Below are positions 44,615 through 57,290 of a DNA stretch of 64,000 nucleotides, piece by piece. The position numbers were made by a program, and so were the translations under genes. The notes under the pieces are model-generated. The model searched no databases, had not been told where the DNA came from, and worked only from the letters and a program-made list of their open reading frames with translations. The stretch is from Siphonodentalium dalli (Eukaryota > Mollusca > Scaphopoda > Gadilida > Siphonodentaliidae): assembly GCA_032622095.1 (NCBI GenBank), contig CP136063.1:86031980-86095979 (forward strand), in the 5' to 3' direction. Numbering within the stretch: position 1 is the first letter of the stretch; each line of letters begins with the position of its first letter.

Positions 44615-45039
44615 GAATGTCTCTCAGGAATAATACTGGTTCTCTTACAAGTAGAAGTTTAAAACAATACAACAATCGTATTAGTTTTGGTAAATGAGAA
44701 CAACCTCACATAAATATCAACTCCCCGCTGTGGACCCCACAGCTGCAACTTGAAAGGCATGCATGTGCCCACTGATTTGCATGTGTAGAAAACTGGTCAC
44801 CATTTCTGAACTGTAGCTATATTGTTCGATTTCAAAGGGGAGAGAGATATATATAATCCATACCTCACAATTAGTCGGCATATTTTTGAACTGAAAAAAA
44901 TATTTATAAAATAAAAATGTATTTGAATCCTTATAAGTCTCATAAAACTGAAAGCTAACATTGTGACAAAGTACACGCGCTGGTTTATTGATTAACACTT
45001 TCTATATACTAAAGACTCATAATTGGCGAGTAGTTCCTC

Positions 45040-45376
45040 AGGAAATGTTCAGATAATAAGTTCAACAAACGACCATTATGAACTTAATATCCGAACATTT
45101 CCCACCAATGAATATGAATAATTGAACTGAGGTAGTATGATTTAGCTACAGTAGGTATATATACATGACACGATCCTATAGGTCGTTTGTTGAACGTATT
45201 ATATGAACATTTCCCACCAATTAATAAGAATCATTCTGCTGTTGTATCTGTTTTTGTCTATTCTGTCTGCGTTTATTACATTAACAACCCTCCAAATGAA
45301 TAATATATCATTCCATTGTGTACCTTGATAACTGAATGGGAGAACCTGTTTAGTATATAAAGAAAAGGTTTGAATA
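45040..45376 (-). mobile_element. TTAA-type MITE 'ACTGAATGG' family, rearranged copy
   Basis: Contains the hairpin 'gaaatgttcagataataagt' / 'cttaatatccgaacatttcc' and then 'cattctgctgttgtatctgt', 'aaccctccaaatgaataata' and 'tgggagaacctgtttagtat'. The first and last parts come from two overlapping copies. Confidence 0.55.
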
Positions 45377-45483
45377 GATTCATTTTGGTGGAGAAAGTGG
45401 ATTTTCTTTTGAAAACCAGGAAATGCCGTTGGAAGTTTCTATAATGTTTGTGAACAGGAAAACAAATTCTAAAAACTACAGTA

Positions 45484-45621
45484 TCCCTTTCTATACTAAA
45501 TGGATTCTACCATCTCACTTATAAAAGTATAATAAATTCCAGATTCGTTTATTGAACTTATTGTATGAACATTTCCTAAGGTAACTACTCATCAATGAGT
45601 GTTTAGTATAGAAAGGGTTAA
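45484..45621 (+). mobile_element. TTAA-type MITE 'ACTGAATGG' family, short copy
   Basis: 'cctttctatactaaatggat' at the left; 'gtgtttagtatagaaagggt' followed by TTAA at the right (inverted ends). The middle is deleted. Confidence 0.6.
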
Positions 45622-45731
45622 GTCAAATAAGTAGGTAGTCGCGGTTTGGTTATCGGACAGGATCTCAAGGCCAATGAAATTTCAGCTCGACCCAGATAAG
45701 GCAGCGGCATGCTCGAATCCGTGACAGCGAA

Positions 45732-46194
45732 TTAAAGGTACTCAATCCGATCAGACGGTCCCCATACATCAAGATACAACAACAACAACATTTCTTCAAC
45801 ATACGCTTTAGTTATCAGAATCGATTTATTGCAACAAAATAATGCTAACCACTGTCAACTATGGTATCAAATTTCCCAAAACTTAAATTGTTATTTATCA
45901 ACATTTTGTTCAACAAAATATGGCCGTATAGTATCACTAAAGTATCACGAAATTTGACCGTATTATATACCACTTGATTTTAGAGTTATCCATCTTCATC
46001 CACAATTTTGTCCGAGGTCCTCCGTTTGACCACGTGTTTCTGGGCCATTTATTATTACACATCTCGAGAAATAACAAACTTCAAAAATCTATATCTGATA
46101 GCTTTGATGGGTGGGTTCCTCGACTCGAATCAAATAGTTTTTACCCCCGAAGCCAAAGAAATAGTAATTTAGGAGCGTCTGATCGTGCCTTTAA
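45732..46194 (+). mobile_element. TTAA-type MITE 'AGGTACTCAATCCGA' family, copy 3
   Basis: TTAAAGGTACTCAATCCGAT to 'gtctgatcgtgcctttaa'. Very similar to 35159-35673 apart from a short CAA tract, which shows the CAA tract there expanded after insertion. Confidence 0.75.
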
Positions 46195-46785
46195 TATGCG
46201 CACACTGAGATCTGGACTCCAAATTGTGTCAGTTCTCTTACGCTAAATATGATTCCAATGCAGTTGATATAATTACGGAATGCGGTTTACTTTATTACGT
46301 TGTCCTTACCATATAATTCCTTCACTAATTTTGTCCAAGGGTATATTTGCCTAATTTTTCGGCAACATTGCTCGGTATAATATGTTCTAGGACCTAAGTA
46401 TTCTTGTTAGATACGGGAACGTCCGCTATCGTAAATCTAAACACATTTTACACCACGTGATCAAACAATGATATTTGAACAGCTGGGAATACCGTACGAA
46501 TGAGATCGATGTCAAAACTGCGAGGCAGAGTTCAGTCCCCTGCCAGCCTCTATATACCAGAGCGCACCTGTCATGCTTCCTTTCTGGTCTTACCCAGTCA
46601 TCAAGGGATGTAAACCCTGCATGGAATTTGGTCCCCTGCCACACGGGTCTTACCACAGAATGTGAGGAATTCTCTCGATAATATATTTTAGCTTTGAATT
46701 GTTCTGAGAAACCGAACTGTCCATATTCATTTGGAATTTGGCCACATGTAGATCAAATCACAATTAATTGTAAACGACAAGACTC

Positions 46786-47187
46786 TTAACCCTTTACCCA
46801 ACAAAACGGCCAAAACCGGCCAAATAAAGCTTCAACAGCCTAAAATATCTTCGGTCTGTCTCAATAGAACCATACAAATATGGATATCATTGGAACCAGC
46901 TCCTTGACCACATTGTGATAGTTACAGTTATGCCCTGTGCCAATGCATTCTCTTATATATGCGAGTCGACCATAGGTCGCCTCGCATATATAAGAGAATG
47001 CATTGGCCTAAACAAAATCTTTTTTTAACACTTTTTACCATTTTTTCTTACATTCTTTAACAATTTTATAATTTTTAATGTGTTAAGCCAATGCATTCTC
47101 TTATATATGCGAGGCGACCTATGGTCGACTCGCATATATATAAGAGAATGCATTGGCACAGGGTCGTTCTGTTGGGTAAAGGGTTAC
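46786..47187 (-). mobile_element. piggyBac-like MITE 'CCCTTTACCCAAC', second copy
   Basis: Same element as 21344-21734 in the opposite orientation: TTAACCCTTTACCCAAC, 'ccaaaaccggccaaataaag', 'gacaccgaag'-type middle ('tattttaggctg' in reverse), two palindromic 'gccaatgcattctcttatat' modules, 'gttgggtaaagggtta'. The right flank is TTAC, i.e. one base of TTAA has mutated. Confidence 0.74.
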
Positions 47188-47218
47188 ATAAAAAAAACGT
47201 TAGATTTAATTACGTATA

Positions 47219-47385
47219 TATACGTGATGGCAGTGGTCAGACCTTCGTAGCGAGGGGACTGAACTATATATACATGATGGCAGCGGTCAAACCAGCGTAG
47301 CGAGGGGACTGAACTCTATATACATGATGGCAGTTGTCAAACCAGCGTAGCGAGGGGACTGAACTCTGTATACATGATGGCAGTG
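47219..47385 (+). repeat. Tandem repeat, ~56-bp unit
   Basis: Three units of 'tatatacatgatggcagcgg' + 'tcaaaccagcgtagcgaggg' + 'gactgaactc', with a (TA)n start. Single units also at about 47460-47500, 47960-48012 and 53097-53145. Origin unknown. Confidence 0.75.
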
Positions 47386-48379
47386 CATTCTGAAATCCTC
47401 GACCTGTGACCTCTGGGGCCAAGCTGTAACGGTGACGGAATATGACGAGGTTTGCCGAATGGATGACAGTGGTCAGACCAGCGTAGCGAGGGGACTGAAG
47501 GAATCACTGAACTAAATGGTTTCCCATAGGCGACAGTGTTAACGTTTCGACCGAATTATCTGAATTTAAGCCTACAGGCTATTCCAGTGGTGTTTACCCA
47601 GCTAGATTGACACCAGTTGATCACGAAAATACAAGAAAAATCATAGGTCATGTGTTTAATTTTTAAATAAATCCCCAATTGTACGACAGGGCTATCACAC
47701 AGCCAAATTTGGTCTGGAAAAAAACAAGAACTACAGTAGCTAGTAAAATCAATTTCCCACTCACAAAAATCCATTCCCCCATTAATTCACCAGTTTAAAT
47801 TATTTAGATATGATGTACAAATCAACTAAACGCGATGTCATCCTTTAATAACGTTTCATATGTATTAGGTGAAGGTCATTCTTCAATTACCTCCACCTTT
47901 AGTATTCCACGGTGTACTCGCTCCCCGACTCCGGAACACATTTAGCTCCCTGATTCCTGAACTCTATATACATGATGGCAGCGGCCAAACCAGCGTAGCG
48001 AGGGGACTGAACTCAGCCCTTTTGCAGTTTGATCAATGTCTGGTGACAATGTCACTGCCGTATATGATGCCTTCAGCCATCGACCTGCTATATATATACG
48101 CATACTTTGCATTGTGTCACGTTGAAGGGGGTTCAGAGAATCTTTTACGCAGACTATTTATGGCATTGCCGAAGTCTCTCTTGGAATCCACCGAATGCGG
48201 ATTCTAATACACACAAAGAGAGCGAACGTGACAGGCGAGGTAATTCTATCTTACTAGAAATAGCATACATTATACTGGACGATACACGAATAAATTCGCT
48301 ATGGTTGACTTCAATCACAATATCCACACCTTTAACATGATCACCAGAACTCACCAGTCGTGATTTGTTTCGGGTTACA

Positions 48380-48864
48380 TTAAAGGCCCACTTAATTTTC
48401 GAACACCCAGATCACATATATAAAATATATGCCATATTACACGGACGCTCCAAAACATTGTATTATCAACTTATCCGGTGTAATAAACTCTGAAAATGTT
48501 GTTTTTGTTGCGTTACCGACGTGTTTTTGTGCTTATGTTTCATCTGAATTGTAGTGTACAAAGTGTTTTATTTTCAATGGAGGGGGAATAACTCTATATC
48601 ATAAGGATAAAGTTATTCCCCTTCCATTGAAAATACATTTTTAGTTTGAATGTTGCATTCTGGGAGCCATAACGGGAGAAATCTTTCTATGATATCAGCT
48701 GTTTTTTTATATTTCTCTATGGGCATCTTCTGAGACACAGACGTTTAAAATGGTGATGAATTATAGTACTTTAGTCATATTTTATGGCATATTTTGCTAT
48801 TAAAACTGTATATCAAGGCACTATGAAAAATAATCGGTGACTCGAAAATTAAGTGGGCCTTTAA
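48380..48864 (+). mobile_element. TTAA-type MITE 'AGGCCCACTTAATTTTCGA' family, intact reference copy
   Basis: TTAAAGGCCCACTTAATTTT to 'tcgaaaattaagtgggcctt' + TTAA, 485 bp, with the central hairpin 'ttttcaatggagggggaata' / 'attccccttccattgaaaat'. The best copy for defining the family. Confidence 0.78.
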
Positions 48865-49429
48865 TGTTGGGATATCTTCCGGAAACCAACAAGTTTATTG
48901 AGAATTAAAGGTCGGGAACCTACATCAAAATTGGTTCGAAAATGGCGGCAGGATATCACATCTGGCAATTTCAACATTCGTTTTTTTTCTCTATATTTTC
49001 CAAAGATATCAGAAAGCTATTAGACGAATGAGCTATCCCGACAACTCATCTCGGATAATCTGGAACTTATCTTACAAAAAAAAACCGATATCGAACATAG
49101 TTGTTGTATTAATTGGGATTTTGGTGTTCATATTTCACAATATCGAAATAATGGTGAACCAAAGTCACTGGACACTTATGTCTTTTTAACAGCCTGATTG
49201 GAACTGAAAGGACCAACATTTTCTCTTGGCAAAATTTTATTGATGTTAGGTTTTAAGACGATAACATAAGGAATAGGTAGTGCTGTAAATAAATTTTATA
49301 TTTTGAAAAAATATTTTTTCTGAAAAATGGGACCTGGCACCCTTTTTGTAATATAAAATCAAAATAAACACGTGTTGTGTATCAAAGATGGCTTGGTCGA
49401 TTTTGTTTGCCCATACGAGTATAAGAGTG

Positions 49430-49910
49430 CATCTGTCATTAGAAATGGACGACTAAAAAACCATAACTCAGACATAGGGTCATAACAATATGGCTGCCGG
49501 CTGCCATGTTTTTTCATCGAAAACAATTTTCAAATTTGATAGCTCCCATCTAGAGTTTATCCTAAACAAGCATGTAAAGATTCATAACAATTATCCAATA
49601 AATGGTTGCAGGGTGTGCTGATGGATTCACATTTGAAACCCAAGATGGCTGCTGGCGGCCATATTTAAAAAAATATATTTCTGGAAAAAAAGGGAGGCTC
49701 CATTCTAGAGGTCATCCGGAAGATCCGTATGAAGTTTGGTGATGATTGGATGAGAAATGTGACCTGTAACGTGTGCTAAAGGATTTAGTGAGTAAAAGAG
49801 TAAAATCAAAGATGGCTGCCGGCGGCCACGTTTTTCATCGAAAATCATTCAAATCCAATAGCTCCTATCTAGAGGTAATCCTAGATTGATACACCGAGTA
49901 TCGTTGGAGT
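49430..49910. repeat. Degenerate 'atggctgccggcNgccat' array
   Basis: Three imperfect units with 'caatatggctgccggctgcc', 'aagatggctgctggcggcca' and 'aagatggctgccggcggcca', each followed by 'tttttcatcgaaaat' and 'agctcccatctagag'. The sequence after it (49910-50110) belongs to the 'gttgcaacagacacatatac' repeat also at 55020-55600. Confidence 0.58.
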
Positions 49911-50624
49911 CGGTCAAAGTTTGTTTGAATTAACGGTCGCGAAGGATCAAAATCACTATCAAAAATAGACAAACTAAGTCCCATAACTCACGTATTTTAG
50001 AATGAACAAACGTGGTATTCGAACTCTTTCGATATATTGTTGCAACAGACACATATACCAAATATGTATGTAATCGGTCAAAGTTTGTTTGAGTTATCAC
50101 GCTAATGGTCTCGCACCCGACCGGACGCCCACCAAAGCATAAGTTTTTTTCGAAAACTCGATTAAAAATGTTCCCTGGCCCCTGTTGTGGTGGGTCAAGA
50201 GTGACTCAGGATGCAACCTTTTTTTTCGAATCGGGGATTTATCCTGTCAGTTTTGTCACAGTTAGGGGCCTTATTGACTTAGACATTTTAGATTTATTTG
50301 TTTTCCGATGACAACTCCAAGTGTTACGGTATCTTTATGAAATGGAGTTTGAAACACGGAAACGGGCGCATTAGAGATAGATAATGTATTGACATTTTAC
50401 ACCCACAAAGGGACATATGCCATACATAATAACATGTAACAATCAACATCAGTGCATATCAAATTATGTATGAAATTGGTAGACATATAATAAGTAATAC
50501 AAGTAATTGTTTTATGCTCTCTCATCAAAGAATTTCCAGACCATGTTACAAACAGTATAATAGTTCAAACATCTTTGTTTTCGTTTTTCATAAGAAATAT
50601 GAATTTATCGTCCTCATAGATATA

Positions 50625-50837
50625 CAGTAAGTTTCTACATAATCGACTCCTTAACCACAACAGAATTATGGGTAACTTTTCAGGATTTAGTCGGAAATAT
50701 GGCTTGTTGGCATTCATCGGAAAGCTCACCACGAGAGCTTTCCGATGAATGGCAACAAGCCATATTTCCGACTAAATCCTGAAAAGTTACCCATAATTCT
50801 GCTGTGGTTAAGGAGTCGATTATTTAGAGCATTACTG
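50625..50837. mobile_element. Hairpin MITE (CAGTAATGC family), copy 6
   Basis: 213 bp, TA-flanked. Left CAGTAAGTTTCTACATAATC, right 'gtcgattatttagagcatta' + CTG. Arms pair almost completely around 'gctcaccacgagagc'. Only the outer 15 bp of the left arm diverge. Confidence 0.8.
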
Positions 50838-51930
50838 TATATGTATTGAAATTCGGGTATGTGCATGTGTAAAATGTCAAGGAAAACTCTTTCGCGCATT
50901 TCACTCTATATCCTTCATACAATGCATAACAAAGTGTTTTTCTGTCTCAATATGTTTATCACCACATTATCCATGCAATTATAGTCTCTTCCCGTATGCT
51001 ATTTTGGTTTGTCTATGTCTGCCCTTTTTCAACTTCAAGACAATGATTACTCACTCTGAGTTTGCTAAACGCTTTCCTATATTTTCAAAATTCTTTACAT
51101 TCACTGGATGTTTCCAGTGTATAATTTTCTTTGAAAAAAAAATCCTATTTCATTATGTTACGTCTGGCGATGCTCATGTTCCACATTATTTGGGTGCATT
51201 ATTACCATTGATAAAACAAGCATGAAGATGTGTATCTTTGTGTTGGTGTTAAACATGCGGCGCATATAGCTGTTTGGTTGTTTGCTTGTTCTGGATCAGA
51301 CCAGGGTGGCTGCAGATATTCTCAATTCTACTTCTGTGAAACACAAAGTAATGTGAGACGACACACTTCCTTCTAACCAACTGAATAAACACAACACAGA
51401 GAAGAATTCCTGATTCGCGCGATTTCTAAATAAACGTCAAATTCTCACGTGCCGAAAAGATGGGGAGTGGTGCGAGAATAGAAATACGGCTTGTCAACCT
51501 GCCTGCAATTGAAAAAGGAGATGGGGTCATATTTATTTGAGGTTGGGTCTTTTGTGTGGCTTTAACTGTCCACCTTTTATAACCCACCATCAGCCGTATT
51601 TACCAGGTCATACTGTTAGTCCGGGAGGTTTAAATTCTGCGCGATAAGCAGGACCAAGTGCCCGGTTTTGCAACATCGGGCTACAAGCGCATACATAAAT
51701 AGCACTGTAACATAAACAATGTTTCGAGTCAGTCAGGCACCCGAGTCTAAACCGGGTGAATATAACATTCCAAAGGTCACCGGGCGAATTAATTCAGTAA
51801 CAATTCATTCAGACATTAGCATCTATTCCCAAGCTGCAAGGTATAGAGTTCGGTCCCTCGCTGCGTTGAAAGTGAGCACTGCCACCACGTATATAACGTA
51901 ATTAAATGTAACATTTTTATGTGAACCCAT
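50838..51930. other. Intergenic, nothing recognised
   Basis: No ORF with recognisable similarity and no clear transposon ends. Confidence 0.5.
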
Positions 51931-51937
51931 AGTGTCG

Positions 51938-52260
51938 CTGAAGGGGTCACTCTCACCAAAAAGTGCTGAAGGGTACACAGGGTTTGAAAATGTGCTGAAG
52001 TGTACACAGCGGTTGTGATCGGCACGAACACCATTACTTAAATTGTGTTTATGAAAGTCTGGCGCCCTTTAGCAGTTTGTTTTCAGTACATTTTAATATT
52101 CATTGGAACGTAAACAATTATTCTCTAACAGAAAGCATGGCAGATACGAAAACTGAATGTCATGTCAAACCCTGTCTACCCTTCAGCACATTTTGAAAAT
52201 CATGTGTACCCTTCAGCACTTTTTTTGGTGAGAATGACCCATTCAGCCATATATAGTGTC
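51938..52260. mobile_element. Candidate TIR element 'GTGCTGAAGGGTACAC'
   Basis: Left 'ctgaaggggtcactctcacc' with 'aaaaagtgctgaagggtaca' and a second 'gtgctgaagtgtacac' pair with right 'tgtacccttcagcacttttt' and 'ggtgagaatgacccattcag'. Ends 'agtgtcg' occur at both outer edges. About 320 bp. Confidence 0.6.
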
Positions 52261-52667
52261 GACGTCTGGATTGACCACTCCGTCGTTCACCCATCTGTCC
52301 GTCTGTCTCTCACACACGGGAGAATCGATCGGAGGCCGCTCCAAAAGCCAACGAGGCACTCCGAGTTTTTGAGTGATTTTTGGAGACAGGAATTTGGAAC
52401 TCCACACTGAACCAAAGATTCCGGACAAATGCAGAGGTATGTATGATCTGTTTTAGATTTGCCCAGTAACATGGGTATCTAGTACTCAAGACCACGTGAT
52501 AACGACAAACCAGCCAAATACGTGCACGATTAGATAGCGAAAGAAGCTTAATCGAGTTTAACGATTAGATATATATAGATATTCAATCGCAGTAACACGA
52601 GGTAAGGAATGAGGTTAGGATTATTGACTAAATATAGGGGATGTTTGAAGAAGTGTTTTTAAAGAGC

Positions 52668-53079
52668 TTAAAGGCCCACATAATTTTCGAGTAACCAATT
52701 ACTTTTTGATAGTGCTTTGATATACGGTTTTAATAACGATATATGCCATAAAATATGATTAAAATACTATGATTCATCACCATTTGGAACGCCTGTGTCT
52801 CAAAAGGTGCCATGGAATAATAGAAAATAGCTGAAATCTTAAAATCATTTCCCCCGTTTTGGCTCCCAGAATGCAACATAATTCAAACTTTTGTTTATTT
52901 TCAATGGAAGGGGTATAACTCTATATCTAAATATATAGAGTTATTCCCTTTCCATTGAAAAATTACATCGAATAGTTGAAAATACAATGTTTTGGAGCTT
53001 CCTCTTACAAATGGTATATACTATGGCATATATATTATATAATGTGATCTGGGGGTTCGAAAATTAAGTGGACCTTTAA
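52668..53079 (+). mobile_element. TTAA-type MITE 'AGGCCC' family
   Basis: TTAAAGGCCCACATAATTTT at the left, 'cgaaaattaagtggaccttt' + TTAA at the right. Central hairpin 'tcaatggaaggggtataact' / 'agttattccctttccattga'. Missing part of the right subterminal region compared with 48380-48864. Confidence 0.74.
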
Positions 53080-53553
53080 TATTTCTTTTCATTTTGTATA
53101 CGTGGTGTCAGTGGCCAGACCAGCATATCGAGGGAACTGAACTCTGTCTCGTAGTTTGGGTCTAAACAAGTCCCTTTTTACTGCAGTATGGCGGAATGGG
53201 TAATTATATGTGGCGCACCCACTTTGATGAAATAACCATCAAGATTGTTTAGAGCAGACTGAAACTCTTTCTACCCTTCTACTTAATTTCTTAGTATTTA
53301 ATGATTAGTTTAATTACAAATAATTTGCGCTATTAATACGAATAGTAACAAAGACGTCGGCTGGTCCATATTTTGGCGTGATGTATGCTGTGCAGTGCAA
53401 TTGGAACAAAGGGGCATAACTCCGTCGCAGTGTGCAACAACAAAGAACGTTCATTCCACTTTATTGCTACTTTGATCTCTGGTGTAATAAATATATGTAG
53501 CTGTAATAAACACAGAGCGTTCTACCCATTGTTGTGTAGAATATTACAAGCAG

Positions 53554-54008
53554 TTAAAGATGCATGATCCGAATTAACTCTCGCAAATTACTATTTCTTT
53601 GGCTCCGGGGGTTAAACATATCTGATTCGAGTCGAGGAACCCACCCACCAAAGCTCAGAGTGATCAGATATCGTTTTTGAAGTTTGTTATTTCTCCAGAT
53701 GTGCAATTATTTGAGGCCCAGAAAACAGTCGTCAAACCGACAGTATCGGGCAACATTGCGGATGAAGATGGATAACTATAAAATCAAGTGGTAATACGGC
53801 CAAATTTCGTGATACTCAAGTGATAATACGGCCATATGTCGTTGAACAAAATTTTGATAAGTAACACTTATGGGAAATTTGATCATAGTTGACAGTGGTT
53901 ATATTAGAAGTATTTTGTTACAATTAATCGATTCTGATAACTAAGGCGTATTTTGAAGAAATTTTGTTGATGATATGGGAACCGTCTGATCGGATTGAGT
54001 ATCTTTAA
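53554..54008 (-). mobile_element. TTAA-type MITE 'AGGTACTCAATCCGA' family, copy 4 (reverse)
   Basis: The reverse complement carries the family order; the + strand ends 'gatcggattgagtatcttta' + A (TTAA 54005-54008) and starts TTAAAGATGCATGATCCG at 53554. Shares 'gagtcgaggaacccacccac' and 'acattgcggatgaagatgga'. Confidence 0.7.
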
Positions 54009-54689
54009 AATACAGTTATATCTTCATTTAATCTTTTGTTCAGATCATACTATATGAAGCATAGCCTGGAGTATCATTTATATTTATTGACGTCAGGCCC
54101 ATGAACACAATAAAGCGAAACAAAAAAAATTGAAGTCTAAATTTAATCTCGAAAACTATATTGCCTTTTAATAAGTGGATTATGGACGGTCGATAATAAC
54201 AGCTGCTTGTTCCTTTACAATATGGCAAAGTTATAAACTAAAAGTGAAGAATTTCTCACGAACTCGCATTCCACATGTTTGATTTAAGAAAAAATAGAAC
54301 ATTCCCAGAGAGCGTTTCCATGTCATGCAGGTGTGCCCACGCAGAAGTCATAAATCGTATGTGAGTTTAGCGATCATTGAGTAATGAAACACACATTTCT
54401 CCACATATGGCCAAAACATTAGTGCCACAGAAAACCGAGAAGCAAGCACGTGTTTATTCCATACGTTATTTATTCCACGTGTTTCACAGGATGTTCGTCA
54501 AAGTATATAGTCACATCGTTGCGTGAAGTAAGAGTGTGAATATCATGATATCGTGTTACCATTGAAATGTATCTATAGTGCTCCAACCCGCAGAATTCCA
54601 ACATCCACAAATATATTTTAGATTTTACCAAAAGAACGTTCTAAATGTAATATTCTTAATGGTGTCTTGTCCGATTTTATACCATACAA

Positions 54690-55000
54690 TCAGGCCTGAG
54701 TTTAGTGTACCTGTCTTTTGCAGAATGAGGTCCACAGAGGGTGAATTTAGTGACGCTATCCCGCATAGCGGGCTAGCATCACTAAACTAACCCTATGGGG
54801 ACCTCATTCTGCTTATGCCTCATTTCCTCTATATCCCCAAATTGGCAGACGACACATTTCTTATTGGAGGTTCCCATTGGGTGTACACCACAATATTCAC
54901 CATTTGGGAAGTTCAGTCTGAGTCTATATATGTCTCCCATAGAAGATTAGACCATGTAGAATGAGGTCCCCGGAGGGTGAATTTAGTGATGCTAACCCGA
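54690..55000. mobile_element. hAT-like MITE family, right-truncated
   Basis: Starts 'aggcctgagtttagtgtacc' with 'tgcagaatgaggtccacaga', a compact hairpin 'gctatcccgcatagcgggct', the middle 'cccattgggtgtacaccaca' and 'gcccattt..' and ends 'gaatgaggtccccggagggt'. The right TIR is replaced by the array beginning near 55010. Confidence 0.62.
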
Positions 55001-55009
55001 CATTTGTTC

Positions 55010-55610
55010 ATGTTTCGCAATAACGGTAATAAAATTACAAAAATAGACAAACTCAGGGCTGTTATTCGAATTCGATCGTGATATTGTTGAGATAGGTTCA
55101 CATATCAAATATGAATGTCATCGGTTGACATTTGTTAAAAAAAAATTGCGCTGACGGTCATAAAATTGCTAATAATGGACGAAATAAGAGTCGTAACTCA
55201 TGTAAAAAGGATCGGACAAATCTGTTTTTCCAACTCGATCGAGATATTGTTGTGAAAGATCCATATACCAAGTATGAATGAAATTGGTTGACGTTTGTTC
55301 AAGTTATCGCGCCAACAGACTTAAATTTTCCACAAATTGCTAAAAATAGACGAACTAAGGGCTGTAACTGAGGTAAAAATAATTGGACAAATCTGGTTTT
55401 CGAACTCGTTCGATATATTGTTGTAAAAGATCCATTTATCAATTATGAATGAAATTGTTTTTTTTAACTCGAGCTAGATATTGTTGCAATTTACCCATGT
55501 ACCAAATATCAATTAAATCGGTTGACATTTGTTATCGCGCTAACGGTCTCATGCCCGTCCAGACGTCCGCCCTCTTAGCAACCTCGCCAAAGCATAAGTC
55601 GAGTTTTTGA
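55010..55610. repeat. Degenerate ~140-bp array ('ccataactcatg ... gttgtgaaagatcc')
   Basis: Units share 'gttttcgaactcg', 'gatattgttgt', 'agatccatataccaa', 'tatgaatgaaattggttgac' and 'gtttgttcaagttatcgcgc'. About four imperfect units. Related to the sequences at 49910-50110. Confidence 0.58.
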
Positions 55611-55789
55611 AAATAACTCCGTAAAGCCCGTAACTCTGATGATAATGAAAGTATCAATGACACTGCACCTCAACTTCGGACGGAGTTAGTTTTTTGCTGA
55701 GTAATGAATAAAATGATAAAGAAGAAGGAAAGTCAAATCATTACAGTAAAGGGCTTGTATCTTGTATATGAAATTATTTTCATTTCACC

Positions 55790-56690
55790 AACAAATGTGG
55801 GCTGCAGCTAGGATCTGCCGATGGATTCAAATTTGAAATTCAATATGGCTACTGGCGGCCATGTTTCTTAACGAGTTAATTTCCAAAATAATCGATGGCT
55901 CCCATCTAGAAGTCACAACAAAGATCCATGTGAAGTTTGATGGCGATTGGATGAGGGCTGTTGTCGTTAGGGTGTGCCGAAGGATTTAGTCATGCAAAAA
56001 GTAAAATCCAAGAGCGCGGCTGGCAGCCATAGTTTTCAAAAAATTTCGGAAATAGTCGATGGCTCCTATTTAGAGGCACCCGAAGATCCATATAAAGTTT
56101 GGTGACGATCGGATGAGGGATGTGGCCTGTAGGGTGTACCGAAGGATTTAGCCATGCAAAGAGAAAAATCCAAGATGGCCGCTGGTAGCCTGTTTTCCTC
56201 GAATTTCGTAAATACTCGATGAGTCCCATCTAGAAGTCACCCTGAAGATCGATTTAAAGTTTGGTGATGATCGGATGAGGGATGTGATATGTAGGGTGTG
56301 CCAAAGGATTTAGTTATACATCGAGTAAAATACAAGATGGCTGCCGGCGGCTATGCTTTTCATCGAGATGGCCGCTGGCAGCCATATTTTTCGACGAATT
56401 TCGGAAATAATCTATTTAGAAGTCAATTTTGGTTATGATCGATGAATAAAATACAAGATGGCTGCCAGCGGCCATGTTTTTCATCAAAAATCGAATTTCG
56501 AGAGCTCTCAACTAGAGGTGATCGTGCCTGTAACTTTTCTCCCATAAATGCGGACTGCAGGGTGTGCCGATGGATTCAAATTTTATATACAAGATGGCTG
56601 ATGGCGGCCATGTTATTTAAAAAAAACTAATTACGTAAAAAATCGATGGCTCTCATCTAGAGGTCACCCCGAATATACATATGAAGTTTT
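55790..56690. repeat. Degenerate 'aagatggctgccggcggc' array, ~170-bp unit
   Basis: At least five units with 'aagatggccgctggtagcc', 'cgatggctcccatctagaag', 'ccatataaagtttggtgacg' and 'gtagggtgtaccgaaggatt'. Same family as 30115-31190. Confidence 0.62.
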
Positions 56691-56749
56691 GTGATGATAG
56701 GACGAGGGAAGGCGCCCGTCTATAGGGTTAAATGACCGTGTAACATCAG

Positions 56750-56935
56750 ACAAGATGGCGTCAAACATGGCCGTAGTTTTTCATTTTCGTCTGAAAAACG
56801 GCGGCCATATCTGACGCCAACTTGTCTGGTGTATACACGGCCACTTTTTTCATGTTAACATTAAATTGCTTAAAAGTTGAGGGACATAATAAGGAAGAAA
56901 ACGAGTTGAGTGAAGTGAAGTCTTGGGGGGGGGGC
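56750..56935. repeat. Dispersed repeat, inverted relative to 16040-16195
   Basis: Contains 'cagacaagatggcgtcaaac' and 'cttaaaagttgagggacata', with an extra inverted 'gccatatctgacgccaactt'. Followed by a 10-base G run. Confidence 0.58.
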
Positions 56936-57059
56936 CATTGGTGTAGGGTTATATCGGTTTTATATCAGCCCCCGGACTACACGCCTCGTTGACTTAAAAG
57001 TTAGAGTCCATGCAGGATAAATTTTATGGAACAAAAGAGATACGAAATATCTGAATGCC

Positions 57060-57083
57060 AAAAAAAAAAAAAAAAAAAAAAAA
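57060..57083. repeat. Poly-A run
   Basis: About 24 consecutive A. Could mark the 3' end of a retrotransposed sequence, but no flanking copy was identified. Confidence 0.85.
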
Positions 57084-57290
57084 TGTAAAACGCGAGTGTT
57101 GACGCATATTATATCACATCACTTTCCCGTGTGCGATCTCTATACACGTATAGTCCAGATACCGCATCATTTTCGAGAGATACAGCTAGATGCACGTTTT
57201 CCTTCTCCCAAATAACTCGTCAAAATGAACACATGATGTAGTCTGTTCCTTATGGAGCCCCGGAGGTGACATCCGAATTTTTTATTTTAA

